The position numbers were made by a program, and so were the translations under genes. From NCBI GenBank assembly GCA_934667425.1, contig CAKULV010000021.1:1-48989 (forward strand): a stretch of DNA of 48,989 nucleotides, written 5' to 3'. The notes beneath the pieces were generated by a model. It searched no databases and was not told where the DNA came from. It saw only the letters and a list, made by a program, of their open reading frames with translations. Of this stretch, positions 16,001-23,648 are shown piece after piece (positions within the stretch are counted from its first letter, which is position 1; each line of letters opens with the position of its first letter). The DNA is from an uncultured Kiritimatiellota bacterium (GTDB taxonomy: Bacteria > Verrucomicrobiota > Kiritimatiellia > RFP12 > UBA1067).

Positions 16001-16624
16001 GTGAACAGGATTCTGCAGAGAGCGTTTACGCTCATAGAGGTGAACCTCGCCATATTCATAATGGCGGGTGGTGTCCTTGCGATGATTTCGCTCTACTCGT
16101 TCGGCTTCCGCGAAAGCCGCCAGTCGAGGGAGGATGTCGCCTCCGCCGCGCTTGCAGAGTCGGTGCTGAACCCGCTCGTCATCGCGCTTTCGTCGCGGGA
16201 CCTCACTTGGTCGCAATGGCGCGGCCTCGGTTTCAGCACTATATCTTCCGGTTCTGGCACAGCTTCGGGCGGCGCCGGAGTGCAGGTCTTGCCGGGTAGC
16301 GGGAACAGGGCCGGATGGCTTGCGTACCTTGAGACAAAGGGGAGCGGGGACAAGACCACGTACTATGTGCCATCCGATCCCGAGAGCAAGGCCCGTTCAG
16401 TCTACAGCAGACTGATTGGCGCGGACAGGGATGGGTGGAACCTTCCGAGTTCGGTATCCACCCCGGCGGGCATGACGTACGCACTCGTGGCTTCCCGCGA
16501 AAGTGATGATTCACCCGTGATATCGCTTGCCGTGAGGTGTGTGCGGAAGAATCTCCGCAACACGCTCATGTCACAGCCTGTGTTTGCCACGGAAGTCCAT
16601 TTCCAGGGAGATCCGAGTAGATAG
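16001..16624 (+). CDS. Prepilin-like minor pseudopilin (GspI-like)
   Basis: A 207-residue protein with leader MNRILQRA before FTLIEVNLAIFIMAGG (Ala at -1, Glu at +5). The FTLIEV..A start and the segment ASAALAESVL resemble GspI/PilV-type minor pseudopilins. GTG start at 16001, with AAGGAT upstream inside the end of the previous gene. The stop lies at the edge of a TAGTTGG heptamer array. Confidence 0.82.
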   Translation: MNRILQRAFTLIEVNLAIFIMAGGVLAMISLYSFGFRESRQSREDVASAALAESVLNPLVIALSSRDLTWSQWRGLGFSTISSGSGTASGGAGVQVLPGSGNRAGWLAYLETKGSGDKTTYYVPSDPESKARSVYSRLIGADRDGWNLPSSVSTPAGMTYALVASRESDDSPVISLAVRCVRKNLRNTLMSQPVFATEVHFQGDPSR

Positions 16625-16661
16625 TAGATAGTTGGTAGTTGGCAGTTGGCAGTTGGTAGAG
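16621..16661. repeat. TAGTTGG-type heptamer array R5a
   Basis: Imperfect 7-bp units (TAGTTGG, CAGTTGG) between the 16001 and 16670 genes, complementary to the array at 16824-16886 inside the next coding sequence. Confidence 0.85.
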
Positions 16662-16669
16662 GTGGAGAA

Positions 16670-17374
16670 ATGAAAATTTTTGATGACATATTAAGGAGGG
16701 TGGCAATTGCAAGACATTCGCGATTGCGGACGGGACAAGCCCGTCCCTCCCGAATAACGGCGAATCCTTGCGGGTTTGCTAAGATGCGGGAGGGACGCGC
16801 TTGTCGCGTCCGAAGTTTTGCTGCCTACTACTCCCTACCAACTGCCAACTACCATCTACCATCTACCAACTACCAACTACCAACTAAATCCGCCTTTACT
16901 CTTTTGGAGGTGCTTGTCGCGAGCGTGCTGATGGGCATGCTCGTTACGATCCTCACGATGATCTTCAACCAGAGCGCGATCGCCTGGCGCACAGGCAAGG
17001 CGGGGGTCGCCGACCTCTCGGAATCCGAGAGGAAGATGTCGAGGATACACTCCCTTGCGGATAATGTGCTGCCGTATACGGGCGGCGATAACTACAGTGT
17101 CGTCTCTCCGTGGGACGATGCCGCAACGGACAGTTCGAGAGTATTCAACCACCGCGGCGTGCGCAAGTCTGCTACGCTCCGCACCGGAGTGAGTTCCATT
17201 GGCGGGAACTACTGCAACAACGACGCCGGCAGGGGGAGCTGGCTGCAGGGAGGACTTGGCAATCCGGACATGAACGGCGGACGCGCCTTCGTGGTTGGGG
17301 TGCGGAGCGCCGGGCCTGACCGCGAATGGGATACGGAAGACGACATTTCCACATGGCCAGACGAGGTGGACTGA
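16670..17374 (+). CDS. Prepilin-like protein (GspJ-like) with hairpin- and heptamer-encoded leader
   Basis: A 234-residue prepilin with a 75-residue leader ending KSA before FTLLEVLVASVLMGML (Ala at -1, Glu at +5). The FTLLEVL.AS start fits GspJ-type minor pseudopilins. The leader is almost wholly repeat DNA. Residues about 15-50 come from a pair of CGGGAGG-type hairpins (16711-16815, inverted relative to R1), and residues about 52-73 come from CCAACTA heptamers. An in-frame ATG at 16784 would shorten the leader to 37 residues, close to the 41 of the other two genes. The stop codon overlaps the ATG of the next gene. Confidence 0.78.
   Translation: MKIFDDILRRVAIARHSRLRTGQARPSRITANPCGFAKMREGRACRVRSFAAYYSLPTANYHLPSTNYQLPTKSAFTLLEVLVASVLMGMLVTILTMIFNQSAIAWRTGKAGVADLSESERKMSRIHSLADNVLPYTGGDNYSVVSPWDDAATDSSRVFNHRGVRKSATLRTGVSSIGGNYCNNDAGRGSWLQGGLGNPDMNGGRAFVVGVRSAGPDREWDTEDDISTWPDEVD
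16711..16886. repeat. Coding hairpin pair and heptamer array (R5b)
   Basis: Stem GGACGGG 16728-16734 with CCCGTCC 16740-16746 is followed by CTCCCG. Stem GGACGCG 16793-16799 with CGCGTCC 16805-16811 is preceded by CGGGAG. This is a roughly 100-bp inverted relative of R1 (229-344). A CCAACTA-type array follows at 16824-16886. The whole block is open in the prepilin frame. Confidence 0.85.
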
Positions 17375-17841
17375 TGAAAAAGGGATTCACGCTCATAGAA
17401 CTGCTTGTCGTCATCGGCATGATCGCCGTCCTGACCGGTGCGGCGTCTTCCGCCGTGATGAAGGCGAGGAGACGTTCGCAGATCGCCCGCGCAGAGACGG
17501 AGACCCGCGAGATGACGAACGCGATCCTCGCATACGAGAACTGGGATGACGACCATTCGCTCAAGAATCATGTGACGTCAGGCAGCTGGAAGGACGCGAC
17601 CGAGGACTCCCTCCAGTTTATCCTCGGCGGCGTTCAGAACAAGCAGGGCAGGGTGCCGGTGCTGTACAATGCCGCCATCACGGGTGGAAGCCTGAGGGAT
17701 CCATGGGGGAAGCCGTACCAGTACATGGTCAAGCAGGCGGGCGATGCGTCCCAGGACAGTGCGGACACTGTCGGACGCAGCCTTTCGACGTACATGTTCC
17801 TGCCTAACCTGTGGCGGCTGAAGGCAGGAGAGGCCGATTGA
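17374..17841 (+). CDS. Prepilin (GspG-like), short leader
   Basis: A 155-residue prepilin with the shortest leader of the set, MKKG before FTLIELLVVIGMIAVLTG (Gly at -1, Glu at +5). It continues as an amphipathic helix (KARRRSQIARAETETREMTN) and has the GspG-like segment LRDPWGKPYQYMVKQ. The ATG at 17374 overlaps the previous stop (ATGA-type). It shows what an unmodified leader looks like next to the repeat-extended ones. Confidence 0.9.
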   Translation: MKKGFTLIELLVVIGMIAVLTGAASSAVMKARRRSQIARAETETREMTNAILAYENWDDDHSLKNHVTSGSWKDATEDSLQFILGGVQNKQGRVPVLYNAAITGGSLRDPWGKPYQYMVKQAGDASQDSADTVGRSLSTYMFLPNLWRLKAGEAD

Positions 17842-17869
17842 CGGCGCATAAGCCGGTAGGGGATTGAGA

Positions 17870-20800
17870 ATGAAGAGAAATTTCAATGTAAGGGGAATCA
17901 AGGACAGGAGCGGGTCTGCGCTGCTGATCGTCCTCGGCATGTTCGCGTTCATGCTCGTTAGCGCAGTGGCGTTCTCCGTCTATATGCGCGCGAGCCGGGC
18001 GCCGAGTTCCTTCCTGCGCCGCAACACCGCAACGCGCCAGCTCGTGAGGGCGGCTCTCGCACGGGCGATTGACGAGGTGGATACCGCGATCGGCAACGAC
18101 CCATTCCCCGGCGTGGGCTACAACCATGACTACCAGACCGGCCAAGGCTCCGGACTGCAGGGCAACCGGGCGAAGAACGACAACTGGCATGGCCGCGTGT
18201 TAGTTCCGTCCAACGAGGTCGCGCTCGCGGAGACGGTATCTACCATCACGCTTGAAGGCCTCGGGTATATCCCGTCGTGCCTCGTGAACGAGGCACGCTA
18301 CTGGAGCCGCCACACGCGCACCGCGAAGTGGCATCCGTTCAACTTCGGCATGGGACGGTACGCCTTCACGGCGATAAACGTGACGGATCTCTTCGACATC
18401 AACGCATTCGTGACGCCCGCGAACGGGCAGAGGCGGCAGTACCTGAACCGCTCGTCCGCGCCCCACGGGCGCATATCGCCCACGTACCTTTTCCAAAGCG
18501 GCACGGCGGACATGGACTCCGGCGGTCCGGCGGCGACCGCGTTCCTCAATGCGCTCGCCGGAGGCGCGGGAATCGGCGGTGGCGACTATCCGTCCCTTGC
18601 GGACGTGCCGTTCACGTCGTTCATGGACGTGAACCTCGCGATGGCCCAGGCGGGGAACTCCCTCGGCGGGCTTGCGTCCCCATACGTGAACCTGATCAGG
18701 AACAACAACACCTCCACGTTCCTCTCCGGCAACGAGGAGGCGGCACGGCGTTCGCTTTTCATTGCGGGCGGGTGGAACAGCGACTCCAACCTCACGTATG
18801 AGGCGTATAGTGCCGCATATCCTGGCCGCATCAACCTGCGCTATCAGCAGTTCCAGCCGTTCGATGGCTGCTCGTGGTTCCCTGATTCAACCACGCTGGC
18901 GCACTGTTACAACGATGTGTCGGCGAGCCATCCTTTCTGGCAGCCGTTCAACAACAATTTCCCGATAATCTCAACGGCCCTGCTGTGCGACTATCTCGAC
19001 ACCGACAATGTTCCGCTTTCCCTCTGCATTCCGTGCGTGGAGGCGGTGCCGATGTTGTGCGGCGTGGAGCTGACCGACGGCATCGTCAAGTACAAGGTGC
19101 AGTACAACAGTGAAAAGAAATCAGGAAACCCGGATACCGGAGAAAAAGGCAAGGAAACGATCACCTATAAACTTCATGTGGATGTCGATAATCCGAATGG
19201 AGTCCTTTCGACAGTGTATCCGTTTTACAATGGTCCAAAGGATGGCAAACCTTCCACCTATACGGCTGAGGCGTTTGTGCGCATCTTCTTCACCGAGCAA
19301 AACGATGGAGCCTTGAACGCCAGTGGGTTGCGTGTGGCGGCAGGAACTGGGCTTGGAACGATGAATCTATCCGGCGGGTCTGCAAGTGAGGGGGTCTGGA
19401 ACGAATCGGCAAACAACCGGTCTGACTTCATTCAGGCAACGATGGGCGATGCGATTATAAAGGCGGATGTAGCCAAAGGCGTTGGAGAGGCAGGAGAGGC
19501 AAGTTCCATTCAGAAGGATATCGCCGTTAAGGGGCCGACAGTATCGAAGGATGTGACTCTCGCCGTCGATGTCTGGGAGTTGGACGAAGAGGGGAAGCGA
19601 GTCGCGAGACTTGACGGCGAATGCGTAAACGGGACCGACATCAAATTCTACGACGGGAATTGGAAAGAAGTAAACTTTCTTGACGTGATCAAGGGTGGAA
19701 CGAGTACGACTAAGTTTCGTCCGAATGCGGCGGTCTGGGTTCGGATCAAAGAGTCCGGAAAGACTGTCGACATGGTTCCCGCGATCCCCGAATACGATGA
19801 AACGTATATCGGGAGCAAGACTGCCGATTTGAACGGTTTCAATGCGATGGCCGGCGCAGATGCCGGCATCCCGCTCATGCGGTTCTTTCCTGATACGGGC
19901 GACGAGGCTGCAGGCATTGTCTTGACAGAGGACTACTTTAAAAACAACAACGAATCTGAACGTCAGGCAACGTGGAGACAGAAAGCGTACATGGCGAATG
20001 ATCCACGCATCAACTGGGCGCCAGAACAGTGGTGGGCGACAGATCAGACCGTCAATACCGCCGACAAGTGGTTCGATGCAGTCAAGGGGTTCCGCGGCTC
20101 CGATATACGTGACAGGGATATTTTCATGTCTGTCTCCGACAGTGGATATCTGCAGTCGATGTACGAGTGGATGATGATCCCGCAGGTTCGCGAGTTGTTC
20201 ACGGCAGGCGGCGGCAGCCTCGAATGGGGAGCGTTCGAGGGCGGCAACGGGTACGATGGGATCGTGAGGACTGCCGCCGACGGGGTGGCCCACAACAGCG
20301 TGATGTGGCGCACATACCGCTCGGATGCGTTCGGATACGATAATACGTGGGGCAGCATCGACGGGCTTGCGTTTGACGAGCCGGAGAATGGCCTCAGGGT
20401 CAATCCCTACACCGACATGATGCCCGTGATGCTCGGGGCATTCGCGAACATGCCTTGCGACTGGTGGTCGGCCGGCACCAACACCCAGGTCAGCGGCAAG
20501 AACTACATGGATCAGAATTCGCCGACGTTCGAGGATGCCTACCTCTTCGACTGGTCTTGCAAGTACAGCGACGTGTACAACATGGCCTACTACTGGATGG
20601 AGGTGTTCAACAGGAAGGATCTCGACGATGACGCCAGACAGAAAAGCCTGTACATGGCGGATGCCTGGAAGGACGTGTTTGACAATGCGTTCAATTGGCG
20701 CGATGGCGAGACGGCATACAAGTCCACTGAAAGCTTCCCGAAAGAGACCACGCTTGACACGAGTGTGCTTTCCGGCAACAACGCTACAATCGATTCGATA

Positions 20801-21154
20801 TTAAGGGACATGACGTTTACGGAACGGAAGTTCCTGTATGGCTATCTCCAGGGGTGCTTCGCGAACACCGCGCAGCTGTTCCTCGTGTTCGTGAGGGCGG
20901 AGGCTTCGAGCGGCGGAGCCGAGGGGTCGGGCGGACGCGCAGTCGCACTTGTGTGGCGAGATCCTTCCGCGCCGATGGAAAACGGACAGTTCAAGAAGTC
21001 GTCTGGCGGCACGGAGGCGCCGCAGTACGGAAAGGACAATGCCGGAAAGTATCTCAACGTCTCCGGCAGCGAGCCCGAGGAGAGCTGGCGCCTCAAGTCT
21101 CGCGACTATCCGCCGCACCGGACCCGTGTGCTTTTCTACCATCAGTTGGATTGA
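17870..21154 (+). CDS. Very large GspK/PilX-like minor pseudopilin
   Basis: A 1094-residue protein. The N-terminus (KDRSGSALLIVLGMFAFMLV) is the hydrophobic start typical of GspK and PilX proteins, which lack Glu at +5. It is followed by a helix with many Arg and Ala, as in GspK. At about 1,100 residues it is roughly three times the usual GspK size. The rest has no domain I recognise; it is rich in Trp, Tyr, Asn and Asp and looks extracellular. About 19105-20060 is visibly more AT-rich, with different codon choice, than the flanking parts, suggesting an inserted or recently acquired segment. In pseudopili, GspK caps the tip. ATG 17870 follows a weak GGTAGGGG site. Confidence 0.7.
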   Translation: MKRNFNVRGIKDRSGSALLIVLGMFAFMLVSAVAFSVYMRASRAPSSFLRRNTATRQLVRAALARAIDEVDTAIGNDPFPGVGYNHDYQTGQGSGLQGNRAKNDNWHGRVLVPSNEVALAETVSTITLEGLGYIPSCLVNEARYWSRHTRTAKWHPFNFGMGRYAFTAINVTDLFDINAFVTPANGQRRQYLNRSSAPHGRISPTYLFQSGTADMDSGGPAATAFLNALAGGAGIGGGDYPSLADVPFTSFMDVNLAMAQAGNSLGGLASPYVNLIRNNNTSTFLSGNEEAARRSLFIAGGWNSDSNLTYEAYSAAYPGRINLRYQQFQPFDGCSWFPDSTTLAHCYNDVSASHPFWQPFNNNFPIISTALLCDYLDTDNVPLSLCIPCVEAVPMLCGVELTDGIVKYKVQYNSEKKSGNPDTGEKGKETITYKLHVDVDNPNGVLSTVYPFYNGPKDGKPSTYTAEAFVRIFFTEQNDGALNASGLRVAAGTGLGTMNLSGGSASEGVWNESANNRSDFIQATMGDAIIKADVAKGVGEAGEASSIQKDIAVKGPTVSKDVTLAVDVWELDEEGKRVARLDGECVNGTDIKFYDGNWKEVNFLDVIKGGTSTTKFRPNAAVWVRIKESGKTVDMVPAIPEYDETYIGSKTADLNGFNAMAGADAGIPLMRFFPDTGDEAAGIVLTEDYFKNNNESERQATWRQKAYMANDPRINWAPEQWWATDQTVNTADKWFDAVKGFRGSDIRDRDIFMSVSDSGYLQSMYEWMMIPQVRELFTAGGGSLEWGAFEGGNGYDGIVRTAADGVAHNSVMWRTYRSDAFGYDNTWGSIDGLAFDEPENGLRVNPYTDMMPVMLGAFANMPCDWWSAGTNTQVSGKNYMDQNSPTFEDAYLFDWSCKYSDVYNMAYYWMEVFNRKDLDDDARQKSLYMADAWKDVFDNAFNWRDGETAYKSTESFPKETTLDTSVLSGNNATIDSILRDMTFTERKFLYGYLQGCFANTAQLFLVFVRAEASSGGAEGSGGRAVALVWRDPSAPMENGQFKKSSGGTEAPQYGKDNAGKYLNVSGSEPEESWRLKSRDYPPHRTRVLFYHQLD

Positions 21155-21156
21155 TT

Positions 21157-21512
21157 TACGATTGCATTTAGTTATTTAAAAATTTAACAATTTATATTTT
21201 TAGCCGTGTAGAAGTGTAGAAAGGTAGGTTTCAGGTTTTAGGTGTTAGGTTTCAAGTGTGGAGAGATGAATACATAGATTGGGATGGACGCAATTCATTG
21301 CGTCCGCCACGGATGGACAACGGGAGGGACGCGCTCGGCCCCTTGCGGCCCTGCGGGTTCGCTTCGCTCAGGCAACCCGACGCCTGCGGCGCGGGCGAAT
21401 CCTGCGCGTCCGTTGCTTCGATGCCGCTTTCGGTCGAGCGGGAGCTCGACCCTCCCGCAAATGAATCAATGCCTAAATGACTAAATGCAATCGCAAATCG
21501 TAAATAAAAGAA
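21157..21512. repeat. Mosaic repeat island R6
   Basis: This gene-free gap contains, in order: an inverted ATTTACGATTGCATTTAGTT segment, an AT-rich stretch (21168-21205), an AGGTTTC-type heptamer array (21224-21255), a GGACGCA/TGCGTCC hairpin near 21290, a 91-nt complex module (21321-21411), a GGTCGAG/CTCGACC hairpin (21432-21451), and the closing AATGAATCAATGCCTAAATG plus AAATCGC-type units. Confidence 0.85.
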
Positions 21513-21513
21513 G

Positions 21514-22479
21514 ATGAACATGAATCAGCAATATCCAACGGAGCCATGCTTTCCGCATGGCCGCAATCGCAGAGGCTTTTCACTCGTCGAGCTTCTGATC
21601 GTGATCGGCATCATCGCTGTATTGGGCGGCGTTATGCTAACGCAATTCTCCGGGTCTACGGACAGCGCCCTTGCTGCGTCGTGCATGAACAATATGCGTA
21701 CGCTCTGCAACGCCGTGCTGGCCGATGCCTCGATGCGGTCGTATTACCCGTCCGCCGGCCCTTACCAGTACTACAAGGAGAACAGTACCGAAAAGGAGTG
21801 GTTCCAGGGATGGATCGGCCATTCAAGGGGTGGGGCCACCGTTTCCTGCTACTATTCGGATGATGGCGAGCAGCAGCACTACGCGATAACGAACGGCACC
21901 ATCTGGAGGGCAATCGGCGGACAGCGCGGCGCATATGTGTGTCCGGCCCATACGAAGTACTGCAAGAACGGCAAGCACCCGTCTCCGGCGTGGAGCTATG
22001 CGATGAACAGCTATTTCGGGTGGGACTTGAGTACGTCCGCAGACGAGACCACTGGTCGGCGCGGCTATGGCGGCGGGCTTCTCAACTTCAGCTACAATTC
22101 AGCCCCCGCTTCGCGCAAGCGCGCTCCGGAAAAGGTGCTTCTGTTTGCCGAAATCCCGTTCGTGGATAATGGGGTGCAGCGTCCGGAGTGGTCTACGTCC
22201 GCATCGGAGGAAAACGACATGATCCTGAAGTATGAGCCTGACGCCGGAGCGAACGAGAAGGCGAACAGGGCTGGATCGGGTGTCGGCGAGGCCATTGGCT
22301 TCAACCACAAGTCCGGCAAGAACTACAGCGCCCACGTGGCGTTCGCTGATGGGCATTGCGTGAAGCTCATGCTGCCGGACGATGCGAGGGAGGATAACCT
22401 GAAGGAACTTACCACATGGCTCTGCACAGGCAGGGACTACACATTCAACGGAAGCGTTTACAGCAAGGTGTCGGAATGA
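21514..22479 (+). CDS. Prepilin-like protein, DUF1559-related
   Basis: A 321-residue protein with the prepilin site NRRG before FSLVELLIVIGIIAVLGG (Gly at -1, Glu at +5) and a 21-residue leader. The C-terminal HVAFADGHCVKL resembles the processing-associated His/Asp-Gly motif of the DUF1559 family common in Planctomycetes and relatives, though the spacing differs from H-X9-DG. Function unknown; probably an extracellular filament-like or adhesin-like protein. The start could also be the Met two codons downstream. It overlaps the PPIase gene by ATGA. Confidence 0.8.
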   Translation: MNMNQQYPTEPCFPHGRNRRGFSLVELLIVIGIIAVLGGVMLTQFSGSTDSALAASCMNNMRTLCNAVLADASMRSYYPSAGPYQYYKENSTEKEWFQGWIGHSRGGATVSCYYSDDGEQQHYAITNGTIWRAIGGQRGAYVCPAHTKYCKNGKHPSPAWSYAMNSYFGWDLSTSADETTGRRGYGGGLLNFSYNSAPASRKRAPEKVLLFAEIPFVDNGVQRPEWSTSASEENDMILKYEPDAGANEKANRAGSGVGEAIGFNHKSGKNYSAHVAFADGHCVKLMLPDDAREDNLKELTTWLCTGRDYTFNGSVYSKVSE

Positions 22480-23432
22480 TTCGTCTGTCTTTTATTGTCT
22501 CCATTGCGTTCGCTGCGACGGCTTTCGCCGCAAGGCTTGACGGTGTCGCCGCCCGCGTCGATTCGAGCATAATCACGGTCGGGGACGTGATGGCGGAGTT
22601 GCGCAGGAACCCGGATGCCCAGGCAAACTCCTCCGGCGACGAGTCCGAGATGCAGGCACTGTACAAGGCCGCGCTTGATACCCTCATCGACCGCCGTCTC
22701 ATCCTCAAGTCCGCCGCCGCGAAGAAGATGGAGATACCCGAATGGGTGGTCGACAACCAGATCCGCGAGATCGTCCACGACATGTTCGGAGGCGACATGA
22801 ACAGGCTCGAGGAAGAGCTGGCTCGCGGCAAGATCCCGATGACGGAGTATCGCGGCACGATAAAGGAGGACATCATCGTGCGCGGTATGCGCCAGCAGAT
22901 GGTCGAGCAGTACGTAACCGCGTCGCCCGCCTCCATGCAGAAGGAATACCGCGACCATCCAGAGCGGTACAAGGTAGAGCCGAAGGCCACGGTGCGCGTC
23001 ATCCTGCTCAAGCCGCCGACGGCTGGCGATGGAACGGCGAGCGTAAAGACCCGCGGCTCCCAGATATTGGAGGAGATAGCCTCAGGGAAGAGCTTCTCCG
23101 ACCTCGCCGTAATGTATTCGGCGGATTCCCACGCCAAGGATGGCGGACTCTGGAAGGACGTGAATCCAGACAAGGCGTTCCGTCCCGAGATCGCCGCAGA
23201 GATCGCGAAGCTCAAGGTGGGCATGGTTTCCGATATGATAGACCTCGATGGATGGGGGTTCATCGTGAAGAAGGAGTCTGCCGTGGACTCGAAGGAAATG
23301 ACGTTTGCGGAGGCATACGACAAGATCGCCTGGAATGTGCGCCGCGCCGCTGCCAAGAAAGCGTACGACGAGTGGATCGCGAGGCTGAAGGAGGATGCCT
23401 TCATAAAGGTGTATCCGATGCCGGAGAGTTGA
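22476..23432 (+). CDS. Periplasmic peptidyl-prolyl isomerase (SurA/PpiC type)
   Basis: A 318-residue protein with a signal peptide (MIRLSFIVSIAFAATAFAA). The N-terminal part is a SurA-like chaperone domain (ARVDSSIITVGDVMAELRRN and helices to about 165). It is followed by one parvulin/rotamase domain (about 170-270) with GKSFSDLAVMYSADSHAKDG and GLWKDV. SurA-type proteins help fold outer-membrane and secreted proteins. It is translationally coupled to the upstream prepilin gene (ATGA overlap), suggesting it assists export of that locus's products. Confidence 0.88.
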   Translation: MIRLSFIVSIAFAATAFAARLDGVAARVDSSIITVGDVMAELRRNPDAQANSSGDESEMQALYKAALDTLIDRRLILKSAAAKKMEIPEWVVDNQIREIVHDMFGGDMNRLEEELARGKIPMTEYRGTIKEDIIVRGMRQQMVEQYVTASPASMQKEYRDHPERYKVEPKATVRVILLKPPTAGDGTASVKTRGSQILEEIASGKSFSDLAVMYSADSHAKDGGLWKDVNPDKAFRPEIAAEIAKLKVGMVSDMIDLDGWGFIVKKESAVDSKEMTFAEAYDKIAWNVRRAAAKKAYDEWIARLKEDAFIKVYPMPES

Positions 23433-23435
23433 GAG

Positions 23436-23648
23436 ATAGTAGGTTTCAGGTTTTAGGTTTCAGGTGTTAGGTTTTAGGTTTTAGGTTTCAGGTGTGGAGG
23501 TATGGGAGTAAGGCGGGAGGGACGCAATTCATTGCGTCCGCCACGAATGTGCAACGGGAGGGACGCGCTCCCGCAAATGAATCAATGCCTAAATCTTCAA
23601 ATGCAATCGAAAATCGTAAATCGCAAATCGCAAATCGAAAATATTCTC
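23436..23648. repeat. Mosaic repeat island R7 upstream of rsmA
   Basis: An AGGTTTC/AGGTTTT heptamer array (about 23442-23497) is followed by hairpin GGACGCA 23520-23526 with TGCGTCC 23533-23539, a truncated hairpin module (about 23554-23575, cut after CGGGAGGGACGCGC), AATGAATCAATGCCTAAAT, and an AAATCGC-type array (about 23600-23640) that ends 9 bp before the rsmA start codon. No clear Shine-Dalgarno site remains in front of rsmA. Confidence 0.85.

Noticed and set aside
12281..16886. CRISPR array
   Set aside because: The repeats are 7-bp tandem units without regular unique spacers, and no cas genes are present.
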